The translations under genes and the position numbers were made by a program. Shown here piece by piece: positions 33,074 through 42,800 of a stretch of DNA of 64,000 bases; position 1 is the first letter of the stretch; the number at the start of each line of letters is the position of its first letter. This DNA is from Fibrobacter succinogenes. Lineage in GTDB: Bacteria; Fibrobacterota; Fibrobacteria; Fibrobacterales; Fibrobacteraceae. The notes below the pieces were generated by a model that saw nothing but the letters and a program-made list of their open reading frames with translations, had not been told where the DNA came from and searched no databases. The stretch lies in NCBI RefSeq assembly GCF_902779965.1, contig NZ_CACZDK010000013.1, positions 1 to 64,000 on the forward strand. Reading direction: 5' to 3'.

Positions 33074-34275
33074 GCGGGCGAACCATGAGAAAATCCGAAA
33101 AATCGCTCTTGGATTCCGTGACGGGAGGCCGTTTGCTGCATCGTGGCGGCGAAGCGTCTATTTACTTATTGAATGTTGGCGGAAAGCCTTTTGTCCTCAA
33201 GTGGTATAACGACGGATTCTCGTTTGACGAAAATATTGTTGTAAATACAAATAAAGTACATGTGCCGGGATTGTACCGCATTGAGGAATGGGGCAATCGC
33301 AATGGAACACCGTACTTGATTTACGATTATGTCGAAGGTGTAACTTCTGATAAATTGGGGCGCATGCCGGTGGTCGTTGCGCTGGTGGCACTTCGGCAGG
33401 TTGTGGCGACGCTTGACGCTTTGCGAAAACAGGATGTGTCGCATGGGGACTTGAGCCCGGCGAATGTAATTTTTGCGGTAGATGAAAATACGCGTGCTGC
33501 CGGTGAACGCGCGAAATCCGCGGGATACGGGTTGCGTGCGGTTGTGATTGACTGCGGAATTGTCGGGCCGGGCGCGCTTGCCTATGCGGCTCCGGAGCGG
33601 TTCCAAGGCAAGCCTGCAGATGAAAAGAGCGATTTGTTCAGCTTGGGGCTTTTGCTGTACCGCTGGATTGCAGGCGAGGATTTGATTAGCGCAGATAGCT
33701 ATGAGCAATTTGCCGAACAGATGGCAAGTGTAGAGAACTTGAACATCTCGGAAAAGCTTTACTCGACGGGCGCCTTTAATACATCTGAAGGGGCGGTTCA
33801 ATTAAAGGCGCTAGAAGCCCTGTGGGCAGGGCTTCTGCGTTCCGACCCGTCGGAACGCGTCGAGGATTTCGAAGAACTTGATGAAATTCTAGAGATTGCC
33901 CTTGATAAAATTGCGGGCGGTGCAATTGCGCTTTCGACTTGCGTTACCCAATATATCCAATCCATAACGGGTTCCGAAAGCTATCGGAATGCGGTACAAA
34001 AAGTTCCAGAGTGCCTCGAAAACGGCCTTCCGTTTGTTGTTCATAAGAAAAATAACTGGCTAAAATGGAGCATTTGGGGCGTTTTGGTACTTATATTAGC
34101 TTTGTTAGTTCTGTTGCTTTCGGGTGGAACAATGCGTTTCGGTATCGATGCAACGGGGGACCAGCTGTTGAAGCGGTCGAGGAGCATGGAGTCGTCAACG
34201 GAAAGCGAAAACGCGCCTGTATTGAAGGTAGATAGTTTGCTTTTGGACCTCCCTGTACCTGCCGCTGAACAATAG
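33070..34275 (+). CDS. membrane-anchored serine/threonine protein kinase-like protein
   Basis: 401 aa from GTG 33070 (overlapping the previous stop), or ATG 33085. A protein-kinase fold spans about 10-280: VLKWY with the ATP-binding Lys, SHGDLSPANV as catalytic loop (HGD instead of HRD) and IDCGIVGPG in place of DFG with the metal-binding Asp kept, then APERFQGKPADEKSDLFSLG. One membrane helix lies near 334-354 and a short extracytoplasmic tail follows. Catalysis looks possible. The substrate may be the downstream sigma-54 activator; this is inference from gene order. Confidence 0.82.
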   Translation: MSGRTMRKSEKSLLDSVTGGRLLHRGGEASIYLLNVGGKPFVLKWYNDGFSFDENIVVNTNKVHVPGLYRIEEWGNRNGTPYLIYDYVEGVTSDKLGRMPVVVALVALRQVVATLDALRKQDVSHGDLSPANVIFAVDENTRAAGERAKSAGYGLRAVVIDCGIVGPGALAYAAPERFQGKPADEKSDLFSLGLLLYRWIAGEDLISADSYEQFAEQMASVENLNISEKLYSTGAFNTSEGAVQLKALEALWAGLLRSDPSERVEDFEELDEILEIALDKIAGGAIALSTCVTQYIQSITGSESYRNAVQKVPECLENGLPFVVHKKNNWLKWSIWGVLVLILALLVLLLSGGTMRFGIDATGDQLLKRSRSMESSTESENAPVLKVDSLLLDLPVPAAEQ

Positions 34276-34297
34276 CGCAACTAAACAGGGCTTTGTT

Positions 34298-35752
34298 ATG
34301 AAATCGGAATCCATGCTCGCCACAGAAAAGATGCTGGATGTGGTCAAGACTCTTTTAGATGAGGAACAGCCGGAGGCTCTTTTCCCGAAAATTCTAGAAG
34401 TTGCAAAAGATGTTTTGCATGCGGATGCCGCAGTCCTGGACATCGGTGGCGAGGAACCGCTCCATTTTTCGAACCCTGAAAAAGTTTCCATTTCAATTTC
34501 GGCAATCAAGCTTGCAAAAAGCGAGAAGCGTGCTGTGGTGTGGAACCAGCTTGATGATGAATCGGCGGATTTGTCCAAGTCCATTGTGCAAAACCAGCTC
34601 ACGAGTATCATGGTGTCTCCGTTTAGAACGCCTGATTCCGAGGCGGGTTATCTCTATTTGCAACGTGCGGCCCGCAAGGATCCGTTTACCGAAGAAGATA
34701 GCGCGCTCTTTGATTCGTTTGTGGCAGTCTGTGAAAAGTTTGCGTTTGCCGCTTACGACCGCTTGCGTGACAAGGAATCTCTCGATACATTGAAAAATGT
34801 TGTCCGTAAAGATGGTATTGTCTATTCGTCTAAGGCGATGGTCGATGTGATTGCGATGGCCGATAAACTTTCGCCGCTCCCGCTCCCGGTGATTATCCGT
34901 GGTGAGACGGGTACGGGCAAGGAAGTGATGGCACGTTACATCCACAAGCACAGCCCTCGTGCAGATAAGCCTTTTATTGCGGTAAACTGTGGCGCTATTC
35001 CGGAGCATTTGATGGAATCGCTGATGTTCGGGCATGCGAAGGGCTCGTTTACAGGGGCGATTGAAAATAAAAAAGGCTTTTTCGAAGAAGCCGATGGCGG
35101 TACGATTTTCCTCGATGAAATTGGCGAGCTTCCGCTTAACATGCAAGTGAAGCTTTTGCGCGTGTTGCAAGAAAAGCATATTACGCGTGTGGGCGACAAT
35201 CGCGAAATTCCGGTGAATGTGCGCGTGATTAGTGCAACGCATGTGGATTTGGAAGAGGCTGTGCGCGAAAAACGTTTCCGCGAAGATTTGTATTTCCGCA
35301 TTCAGGTGTTGCCGCTGGAACTCCCGCCGCTCCGCAATCGCGGTCAGGATGTGGTGCTGCTGGCCGAAAGTTTTATACAACGTTATGGGGCTGAGTATGG
35401 CCGTGGAAAATTCCACTTGAGCCGAAATGCCGAAAAGGCTTTACTCGGTTACCACTGGCCGGGAAATGTGCGCGAACTTGAAAACCGTGTGCAAAAAGGT
35501 TTGGTGCAAGCGGTTCATGGCGTGATTCAGCCCAAGGATTTGGGCCTTGATGACATGCAGGTTCAGGCGAAGGAATCTCCGCGTACACTCAGGGAAGCCC
35601 GCGAAGCCGTTGAACGCGAAGTCATTTCGCGCGCGCTCAAGGATACAAAGGCAAACCTCACGCTCGCTGCGACGATTCTTGGAATTGATCGTAAAGTGCT
35701 GCGTGAAATCATGGAACGCTTGAATTTGAAAAAAGAAGACTTTAAGGTATAG
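34298..35752 (+). CDS. GAF-AAA+-Fis sigma-54-dependent transcriptional activator
   Basis: 484 aa. N-terminal GAF-like domain (about 10-165), AAA+ domain with Walker A GETGTGKE, the sigma-54 contact loop GSFTGA (Ser instead of the usual Ala of GAFTGA), Walker B GGTIFLDEIGEL, and arginine-finger region REDLYFRIQVLPL. A C-terminal Fis-type HTH (about 440-480) follows. It should drive open-complex formation by RpoN RNA polymerase. Third gene of the TPR/kinase/regulator run, so its GAF domain or phosphorylation state may respond to envelope signals. Confidence 0.9.
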   Translation: MKSESMLATEKMLDVVKTLLDEEQPEALFPKILEVAKDVLHADAAVLDIGGEEPLHFSNPEKVSISISAIKLAKSEKRAVVWNQLDDESADLSKSIVQNQLTSIMVSPFRTPDSEAGYLYLQRAARKDPFTEEDSALFDSFVAVCEKFAFAAYDRLRDKESLDTLKNVVRKDGIVYSSKAMVDVIAMADKLSPLPLPVIIRGETGTGKEVMARYIHKHSPRADKPFIAVNCGAIPEHLMESLMFGHAKGSFTGAIENKKGFFEEADGGTIFLDEIGELPLNMQVKLLRVLQEKHITRVGDNREIPVNVRVISATHVDLEEAVREKRFREDLYFRIQVLPLELPPLRNRGQDVVLLAESFIQRYGAEYGRGKFHLSRNAEKALLGYHWPGNVRELENRVQKGLVQAVHGVIQPKDLGLDDMQVQAKESPRTLREAREAVEREVISRALKDTKANLTLAATILGIDRKVLREIMERLNLKKEDFKV

Positions 35753-35790
35753 GGGTGTTTGGTAAAATGTTTAATTTAAGGAGTGTGGTC

Positions 35791-36282
35791 ATGAAAAAAA
35801 TCGTAATGGCGTCTGCAATGATGGCCGCAACCGCTATGGCCGGCAGTTTTGAATCCCGCCCGGAAGCAAGTGTGCCGACACCTGTTGAAGCTCGTGAGAG
35901 TTTTGACAAAGTTCCGAAAATGTCGGAAAAAGAAAATATGGATTGGCAGAGATTGCGCGAAGAACGCCGTGCTGCCCGCGAACAAATTCTTGAAAATCTG
36001 AGAAACAAAACGGCTGGCGAAAAAAATGAAATGTGCGATGTTGCGGCAATGCCGATTGCGCTTGAAACTCCTATCGAGAAGAAGGTTGAAAAACCGAAGG
36101 ACGAGCTTATCCAAGAAAAGAAAATGGAGGAAAAGGAACTGCCGAAGGGACCTTTTGTAAAGCCTTTTGGCCCAGACCGCATGGAACCGCGTCGTCCGAT
36201 TGTGCCACGTCCAATAGAAGGCCATCCTTGGAAAAATCAAAATCCGCGTGACTGGAAGAAAGGACCGATTCAGAGAAAGTAA
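35791..36282 (+). CDS. small secreted Pro/Lys/Glu-rich protein
   Basis: 163 aa from ATG 35791, with AAGGAG 7 nt upstream and signal peptide MKKIVMASAMMAATAMAG. The mature part is charged: a helical segment (NMDWQRLREERRAAREQILENL) then a Pro-rich basic tail ending GPIQRK. No recognised family. The start of the next gene follows its stop directly, so the two probably work together. Confidence 0.65.
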   Translation: MKKIVMASAMMAATAMAGSFESRPEASVPTPVEARESFDKVPKMSEKENMDWQRLREERRAAREQILENLRNKTAGEKNEMCDVAAMPIALETPIEKKVEKPKDELIQEKKMEEKELPKGPFVKPFGPDRMEPRRPIVPRPIEGHPWKNQNPRDWKKGPIQRK

Positions 36283-37434
36283 ATGAAGTTTTTGTTTGGT
36301 TTAATTCTGTTGGTCTTTGCGACTGCGCTCTTTGCTGAGACGCAGGAACAGGCTTATTATCGCGCGTTGAAATTTGAAGAAGCTGGCGATATTCCTGCGG
36401 CACTTCAAGCTTTCGAAGAGGCTGTTGCGTTGCCAGGCGAATACACCGAAGAAATTCAGGGAATTATTCGCGATTATGAGGCTGCGCTTGGGATGTCTGA
36501 TAGCGATACCGTAAGCGCTAGCTTGTGGGATTCTTTCCATGTCGCGGGAGAACTTGGGCTTTATGGCATGCACTATAAAGAATCCGGTATGGAAAAAGGT
36601 GAAATGGGTGGTGACCTATTTTTGAATGTGAATCCGTACTTGGATTATGCTTCTGGTGTGTGGTCGCATACATTTGCCGCTTCGGTGCAGGGCGATTACT
36701 TCTTGAATAACGATGATATGCCGGTGCTTGACACTAACGATTGGAACATTGTGTTTGGTCTTGAATATACGTTGTTCGGAAAATCAATGCTCTTGGATTT
36801 AGGCTATGATTTTAACATCGAGGGCAAAAATTTATCTTCGGATGTTTATGCTTGGTTTGAAAAAGATTTGTTCCGCTTTGAAAAACAACGCTTGGGAGCG
36901 GTGGCGTGGGGTTTTTACCAAACTTCGGGTCCCATGTCGTTTGCGGTGTATGGCTCGTGGCATAGAACAGTTCCTGTTGGCTTGAATGGTACAATATATG
37001 TGGGCGCCAAGTACGAAGCCGATTCTGTCTTTGATTATAAATCTTACTTCCGTTCTTACGATGATGTCGTAAATGATACTACGGAATCTTTAACTGCTGA
37101 CGATTTGGTGTTTCAGAATGTTTTAGGAAAGTGGTTCGGCCCGATTTGGCGCTCTAGAATTTCGTACAAGTTTAAAAATCGTATCACGATTGAAGGCAAA
37201 ATGAATTTGTACTACCGTTTTGCCGTTGGCGGCCCTGATAGCGATTTTGAAAAAATCAAGAAGTTTACGGGCGTGTGTGGGGCAACGGTTTCTTGGAAAA
37301 ATTGGAAGTTGAACTATTACTTGGGGCTCGAACGCAAGTACACCCGCCTTACTTTGCCGCATTTTTATAAAAAGATTTATACCGAAAGTTCTTCGCTTAC
37401 ACAGCTGAAGCTAGGAGTCAAGTGGGATATTTGA
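36283..37434 (+). CDS. outer-membrane beta-barrel protein with N-terminal TPR
   Basis: 383 aa. Signal peptide MKFLFGLILLVFATALFA, one TPR-like unit (QAYYRALKFEEAGDIPAALQAFEEAVALP), then a long stretch of amphipathic beta strands ending in LKLGVKWDI. Strand pattern and aromatic girdles suggest a barrel of 12-14 strands. Unknown function; co-transcribed with the preceding secreted protein and possibly controlled by the adjacent sigma-54 activator (inference). Confidence 0.65.
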   Translation: MKFLFGLILLVFATALFAETQEQAYYRALKFEEAGDIPAALQAFEEAVALPGEYTEEIQGIIRDYEAALGMSDSDTVSASLWDSFHVAGELGLYGMHYKESGMEKGEMGGDLFLNVNPYLDYASGVWSHTFAASVQGDYFLNNDDMPVLDTNDWNIVFGLEYTLFGKSMLLDLGYDFNIEGKNLSSDVYAWFEKDLFRFEKQRLGAVAWGFYQTSGPMSFAVYGSWHRTVPVGLNGTIYVGAKYEADSVFDYKSYFRSYDDVVNDTTESLTADDLVFQNVLGKWFGPIWRSRISYKFKNRITIEGKMNLYYRFAVGGPDSDFEKIKKFTGVCGATVSWKNWKLNYYLGLERKYTRLTLPHFYKKIYTESSSLTQLKLGVKWDI

Positions 37435-37546
37435 TTAGTAGACAGTAGGAAGTAGACGGTGGTTAGTAGGATGTAGACGGTAGACCGTAGGAAGTGGGTA
37501 GTAGATAGTACGGTGTTGACCGTGGGATGTTAATTGCGGGTTGTTG
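37435..37546. repeat. sixteen-unit heptamer array (NNNGTRG)
   Basis: Sixteen 7-nt units in perfect register, beginning TTA-GTAG, ACA-GTAG, GAA-GTAG, ACG-GTGG, TTA-GTAG, GAT-GTAG. The last four bases are conserved and the first three vary freely. It is the complement-strand form of the YYACNNN arrays. It starts directly after the stop of the beta-barrel gene. Confidence 0.85.
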
Positions 37547-37578
37547 GTAAACTAAAGAATTTGGTGTAATGGAAAACA

Positions 37579-37606
37579 AAAGAGGCAAGCGTTTGCTTGC
37601 CTCTTT
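37579..37606 (-). terminator. bidirectional terminator near tRNA-Ala
   Basis: A 12-bp perfect stem AAAGAGGCAAGC/GCTTGCCTCTTT with loop GTTT. On the minus strand it is followed by TGTTTTCC, so it ends the tRNA transcript. Confidence 0.8.
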
Positions 37607-37610
37607 TGCG

Positions 37611-37683
37611 TGGAGATAGTGGGAGTCGAACCCATGACCTACAGATTGCGAACCTGTCGCTCTACCAACTGAGCTATATCCCC
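37611..37683 (-). tRNA. tRNA-Ala (anticodon CGC)
   Basis: Full cloverleaf on the minus strand: acceptor GGGGATA/TATCTCC with the G3-U70 pair that defines alanine tRNA, D stem GCTC/GAGC, anticodon loop TTCGCAA, T arm ATGGG-TTCGACT-CCCAC, discriminator A. The 3' CCA is not encoded (CGC follows), so it must be added by CCA-adding enzyme. Confidence 0.92.
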
Positions 37684-37761
37684 ATAGATAACTTGTTAGC
37701 GGGCTGAATATAGCTAAAGCAGCCCTTTTTGGCAAGTGGACGGACCTCAACTGCAAGTTCT

Positions 37762-39486
37762 TTATTTCATTTTGAACGAAAGCATCGTGATGTCATCGAA
37801 CTGCGGTGCTTTTCCAGAGAATTCCTTCACCGCCATGCGGACTTTTCTGCACATGAGCCGGACGGAATCGTCCTTGGCATCGTTGAGGACTTTTTGCAAG
37901 CGTTCCATGCCGAATTCTTCGTCTTTTTCGTTTGTCGCTTCAGGAATACCATCGGTGTAGGTGAAGATGGTGTCGCCTGGTTGCAATTGGGCTTCAAAAT
38001 TTTGGTATTTGTATCCGGGCATTCCTGCGAGAACGAATCCACTTTTGACATCTGCTATTTTAAATTCGCCGTCTTTGTGCTTGATGAATGGCTTTTCGTG
38101 CCCTGCATTGGCGTAAACGAGTTTCCCGGTTTTGATGTTCAGTATTCCGCAGATGCACGTGACGAACATATCGTGTACGTTGTGCTCGGCAAGTTCGTCG
38201 TTGGCGCGGTTGAGCGCTTCGGCGGGCGAAAGCCCGTGTTGCAGATTGTGCTTCAAGACAATTTTTGAAACCATCATGAATAATGCGGCTGGAACTCCTT
38301 TCCCGGAAACGTCAGCAATGAGCAGGGCTAGGTGGTCGTCATCAATAAAAAAGTTGTCATAAAAGTCGCCGCCGACTTCGAGTGCGGGGCGCATGACGGC
38401 GTAGTTCTCGATGCCTTCAACCTCGATGGGCCTTGAGAGAGCAGCTCTTTGGATTGCGGTCGCGATGGAAAGTTCTGTCTGGATTTTCTGCTGCTTTGCT
38501 GTAGCTTCGGTCAGGTTCTTTACGTAATCATCGAGTTCTGTTGCCATTTCTTTGTATGAACGAGCGAGTTCTCCAACTTCAGAAGTGAAATAGATATACT
38601 TCTGGCATTTTTGCAGGATGTTGTTGATCCTTTCGTAAATGTCTGTATTCTGTCCGAAAGTTCTTGCGATTTTGCTCATGCTCTCGATGGGCTTAGTCAC
38701 AGTCCGTTCCATATAAAAGAGAAATCCTAGCGAAACCCAAATACAAATATTGAGCAGTCCGCCGATGAAAAAGTAAACGTAGTTCCAAAGGTAAAGATTG
38801 TTTTCTCCATATTTAAGGGCGATGCTCGGGTAACTTGCGGATCCGATGGCAACGGAGATGACGATGCTTGAAACTAAAAAGAACAAGATGAATTTTTCGT
38901 TGAGCGAAAACGAGAATATGAAGCTTGAGGGCTCGTGATGATTTTTTCGTATGTGGTGTTGGCATATCAGCGAAGCGCAAATGAGGTACGGAATGCCAAT
39001 GACTACCATCGTGATGAACTGGTTGAAGAAAATATTTGCAGAGAGTAATGAAAAATATTGTTCGTTGTACTTGAGCTTGATGACGCTTACGACCATGAAC
39101 GCCGAGGCTATTGAATCAAGAATAACAATGAGCATGTATTGTACGTTCTTGTAAACTTTATCGAGCTTGAATTTATTTTTGTCTTTTCGCCGTAAATGGT
39201 TCCAGATAACTGCGGGAACGTAACCGTAAATAATTTGGACAAAAAAGCCGGGGATAAAGATGATGGCATCGTAGCCTGAAATGATATCGGCAATGAGGTT
39301 CGCGATTGCACAACCAAGGATTCCGAAAAATCCAAAGGATATACCGAACAGCAAGGGGAGGGCGGCGACAATTCGAACTTCGGTTGTATCTGAAATCTTG
39401 AACAGCTCTCGACAAGGATAGCCGAGAATAAAGAAAATTAACCCACAGATAACAGCAATGAGTATGTACTTATGAATATTCTTCAT
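37762..39486 (-). CDS. membrane-bound PP2C/SpoIIE-type phosphatase
   Basis: 574 aa. About six membrane helices in the first 270 residues, a HAMP-like/coiled segment, then a SpoIIE/RsbU phosphatase domain (about 345-574). Metal-binding motifs are intact: EVGGDFYD, LLIADVSGKGVPAALFM, YANAGHEKPF, FTYTDGIPEA and QFDDITML. Such proteins dephosphorylate STAS-domain anti-sigma-factor antagonists. No anti-sigma pair is adjacent; the STAS-like protein at 3122 is far away. The signal sensed by the membrane part is unknown. Confidence 0.9.
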   Translation of the reverse strand: MKNIHKYILIAVICGLIFFILGYPCRELFKISDTTEVRIVAALPLLFGISFGFFGILGCAIANLIADIISGYDAIIFIPGFFVQIIYGYVPAVIWNHLRRKDKNKFKLDKVYKNVQYMLIVILDSIASAFMVVSVIKLKYNEQYFSLLSANIFFNQFITMVVIGIPYLICASLICQHHIRKNHHEPSSFIFSFSLNEKFILFFLVSSIVISVAIGSASYPSIALKYGENNLYLWNYVYFFIGGLLNICIWVSLGFLFYMERTVTKPIESMSKIARTFGQNTDIYERINNILQKCQKYIYFTSEVGELARSYKEMATELDDYVKNLTEATAKQQKIQTELSIATAIQRAALSRPIEVEGIENYAVMRPALEVGGDFYDNFFIDDDHLALLIADVSGKGVPAALFMMVSKIVLKHNLQHGLSPAEALNRANDELAEHNVHDMFVTCICGILNIKTGKLVYANAGHEKPFIKHKDGEFKIADVKSGFVLAGMPGYKYQNFEAQLQPGDTIFTYTDGIPEATNEKDEEFGMERLQKVLNDAKDDSVRLMCRKVRMAVKEFSGKAPQFDDITMLSFKMK

Positions 39487-39543
39487 AAAACTCCTTCTTG
39501 ATTTTTAATATAAAACATTTTTGGGGGAAGGAGAAAAAAACGA

Positions 39544-39570
39544 AAAGCACTTCTCAAAGAGAAGTGCTTT
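39544..39570 (-). terminator. terminator of tRNA-Asp
   Basis: A perfect 12-bp stem AAAGCACTTCTC/GAGAAGTGCTTT with loop AAA, followed on the minus strand by TCGTTTTTTTC. Confidence 0.85.
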
Positions 39571-39574
39571 ATCG

Positions 39575-39650
39575 CGGGATAGACGAGGCTTGAACTCGCA
39601 ACCTCCGGCGTGACAGGCCGGTGCTCTAACCAAAATTGAGCTACCACCCC
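39575..39650 (-). tRNA. tRNA-Asp (anticodon GTC)
   Basis: Cloverleaf on the minus strand: D stem GCTC/GAGC, anticodon stem CCGGC/GCCGG with loop CTGTCAC, T arm GCGAG-TTCAAGC-CTCGT, discriminator G as expected for Asp. The acceptor GGGGTGG/CTATCCC contains two G-U pairs, and the D-loop (AATTTTGGTTA) is two bases longer than usual. CCA is not encoded. Confidence 0.85.
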
Positions 39651-39784
39651 AAGTGGTTCGATTGATTTCTCAATCGGTGAACCATATTTAAAAACTTGTT
39701 TTGATTCAGTCAAGCCCTTTGGGCAAAAAAAGTGAATAAAGTTTTGATATAAATAGTTATTCTGTCCAAATGTTCACTATTTTT

Positions 39785-39813
39785 TAGACAATTGGGGGCT
39801 CTTTTTCTATATT
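39785..39813 (+). promoter_or_regulatory. uvrA promoter, probably leaderless
   Basis: TAGACA (39785-39790) and TATATT (39808-39813) with a 17-nt spacer. The ATG at 39821 starts 8 nt after the -10, and no Shine-Dalgarno is present. No LexA-type box is evident. Confidence 0.6.
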
Positions 39814-39820
39814 TGCGTTC

Positions 39821-42800
39821 ATGACGAAATCTATTGAAATCCGCGATGCTCATGAACACAACCTCCGCCATGTCGATTTGACGATTCCCCGCGACTCGAT
39901 AGTCGTGGTGACTGGCGTTTCGGGCTCGGGCAAGTCGAGCCTTGCTTTTGATACGGTGTTCCAGGAAGGGCAGCGCCGTTTTGTGGAGTCGCTTTCGGCG
40001 TATGCACGCCAGTTCATTGGTCGCATGAAGCACCCGGATGTGGAAAGCGTTCGCGGGATTTCGCCGACGATTTCGATTGACCAGAATACGGTGAACCGTA
40101 ACCCGCGCAGTACGGTGGGTACGGTGGTCGAGATTTTGGACCATTACCGTTTGATGTTTGCTCGTTTGGGCGTTCCGCATTGCCCCAAGTGCGGCAAGGT
40201 GATTCAGGCGCAGTCGGTGGATCAGATTGTCGATAACTTGTACGCAAGCGATGAGAATAAAAAGATTTTGGTGATGGCGCCGATTGTGCAGGAGCGCAAG
40301 GGCGAATACCGCAAGGAACTCGCGGAGCTCAAGGAAAATGGATTTGTCCGCGTACGCGTGGATGGGACGATTTACAGGCTCGAAGAAGTGCCGCTGTTGG
40401 TGCGTTACGAGAAACACACGATTGAAGTGGTGATTGACCGCTTGACGCTCGAACGCAAGAACATGAGCCGTTTGCGCGAAGCGATTGAAGGAGCCTTGAA
40501 GCTCACGGACGGAAAGCTCGTGTCGTTTTTGTTGACGGCGCCGGAAGCTGCGGGCTCGGAAAGTGCCGCGAAAGATGGCTCGGCGGATGCCTCGCTGGGG
40601 GCTATCGCGAAGGAAGAATACCGCTTGCAGGGTACGCAGCTCGCTTGCCCGAAGTGCGGAATTTCTATCCCGGAACTTGAACCGCGATTCTTTAGCTTTA
40701 ACGACCCGAAGGGCCAGTGCCCCGCATGTAAAGGCCTTGGCGAAAGCTGCGAATTTGACGTTAATTTGATTGTGCCGGATCCGAGTTTGTCTTTAAAGCA
40801 GGGCTGCCTTGCCCCGCAAAAGAAGGATGACGGATGCATCATCTTTAGTGATTTTGGCTGGCGCAATTTGCGTACGATTGCAAACGAAATGCACTTTTCG
40901 CTGGATACGCCGTGGAATAAGCTCAAGAAGGCGCAACAGGACGCCGTGCTTTATGGGACTCCCAGCGGGAGTGAACGCGGTGTGGTGACGATTATGCAGG
41001 AACTTTGGGACATGTGGCATATTTACCACTTCCGAAAGTATATGCAGATTGGCGTTTGTCCGGAATGTCACGGAACGCGAATCAACCGCATTGCGGCGGC
41101 CGTCGATTTCCACGGTCATAACATTTGCGAGATGACGGAATGGTCTGTTGAAAAGTCTGTCGAGTTTTTTGACAAGTTAAAGCTCAGTCCCAAGGAACAG
41201 CGCATCGGTCGCGAAGTGCTCAAGGAAATCCGCGGGCGCCTTGGATTCTTGAAGGCGGTGGGCCTTGGCTATTTGGACATTAGCCGCAAGGCTTCGACGC
41301 TTTCGGGCGGTGAGGCGCAGCGTATCAGGCTCGCAAGTGCCGTGGGGGCGGGGCTCCAGGGCGTGCTTTATGTGCTTGACGAACCGAGCATTGGTTTGCA
41401 CCCACGTGACAACGATAAGTTACTCGAAATGCTCGAACGTTTACGTGCCCAAGGCAACAGCCTTCTCATCGTGGAACACGATGAGGATACGATGCGTCAT
41501 GCGGACTGCGTGATTGACGTGGGCCCTGGCGCGGGTGTCGAGGGCGGTCGCATCTTGGCGGCAGGCACGGTCGAAGAGCTGGAGAAGAACAAGTCTTCGC
41601 TTACGGGTGCCTATTTGAGCGGTCGCAAAGCGATTGAAATCCCGTCGCAGCGCATGAGAATTGACAAGAATACGCCGAAACTCAAGGTTTGCGGAGCTTG
41701 CGAAAACAACCTCAAGAACATTGATGTGGAAATCCCGCTTGGTGGCGCGTTTACCGTAGTCACGGGCGTTTCGGGCTCGGGTAAGAGTACGCTTATCAAC
41801 CAGATTTTGCGCCGTGAACTTGCGCGAGTGTTCTACAATTCCGAAGAACCGGTCGGCAAGTTTGACCATTTGGAAGGTCTTGAAAACATTGACAAGGTCA
41901 TCGAAATTGACCAGACGCCGATTGGACGCACCCCGCGCAGCAACCCGGCGACTTACACGAAAATTTGGGACGATATCCGTGACCTCTTTGCGGGCATGGA
42001 AGAAAGTAAAGTGCGTGGCTACACCAAGAGCCGTTTTAGCTTTAACGTGAAGGGTGGCCGCTGTGATGCTTGCGAAGGCGCGGGCGTGAAGGTCATCGAC
42101 ATGCACATTTTGCCGAGCGTGCAAGTCACTTGCGATGTGTGCGATGGCAAGCGCTTTAACGAAGCGACTCGTGAAGTTTATTTTAAGGGCAAGAATATTT
42201 CGGAAGTGCTCGACATGAGCATTGCCGAAGCTGCTGAATTTTTCAAGGACATTCCGAAAATTGCAGAACCGCTCAAGCTCCTTTGCGAAGTGGGCCTCGG
42301 CTACCTCACGCTCGGTCAGCCGTCTACAACGCTCAGCGGTGGCGAAGCGCAACGCGTGAAGATTGCTTCGGAACTGCGCCGCCCGGGTACGGGCAAGACG
42401 CTTTACTTGCTCGACGAGCCGACAACGGGTTTGCATTTTGAGGATATCCGTCGATTGCTCGAATGCTTGAACCGCTTGCGCAGTCTCGGGAACAGCGTCG
42501 TCGTGATTGAACACAACCTGGACGTAATCAAGTGCGCGGACTGGATTATTGATTTGGGCCCAGATGCGGGCGTGAATGGCGGTCGCATTATCGCAACGGG
42601 AACTCCTGAACAAATTGCCAAATGCAAAAAGAGCGAAACCGGGCGCTACTTGGCTCCGGTCTTGGCGAAAAAGCATGGCGAAAACAAGCATTTTGAACGC
42701 ACGGATGAAAAGGGCGAAGATTACTCGCTTGATATCGAAGTTCATGGAGCTCGCAAGCACAACCTCAAGAACATCGATGTCACGATTCCGCGCCACAAGC

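Noticed and set aside
37435-37546. CRISPR array
   Set aside because: The repeat unit is only 7 nt with a 4-nt constant part; there are no spacers of normal length and no cas genes.
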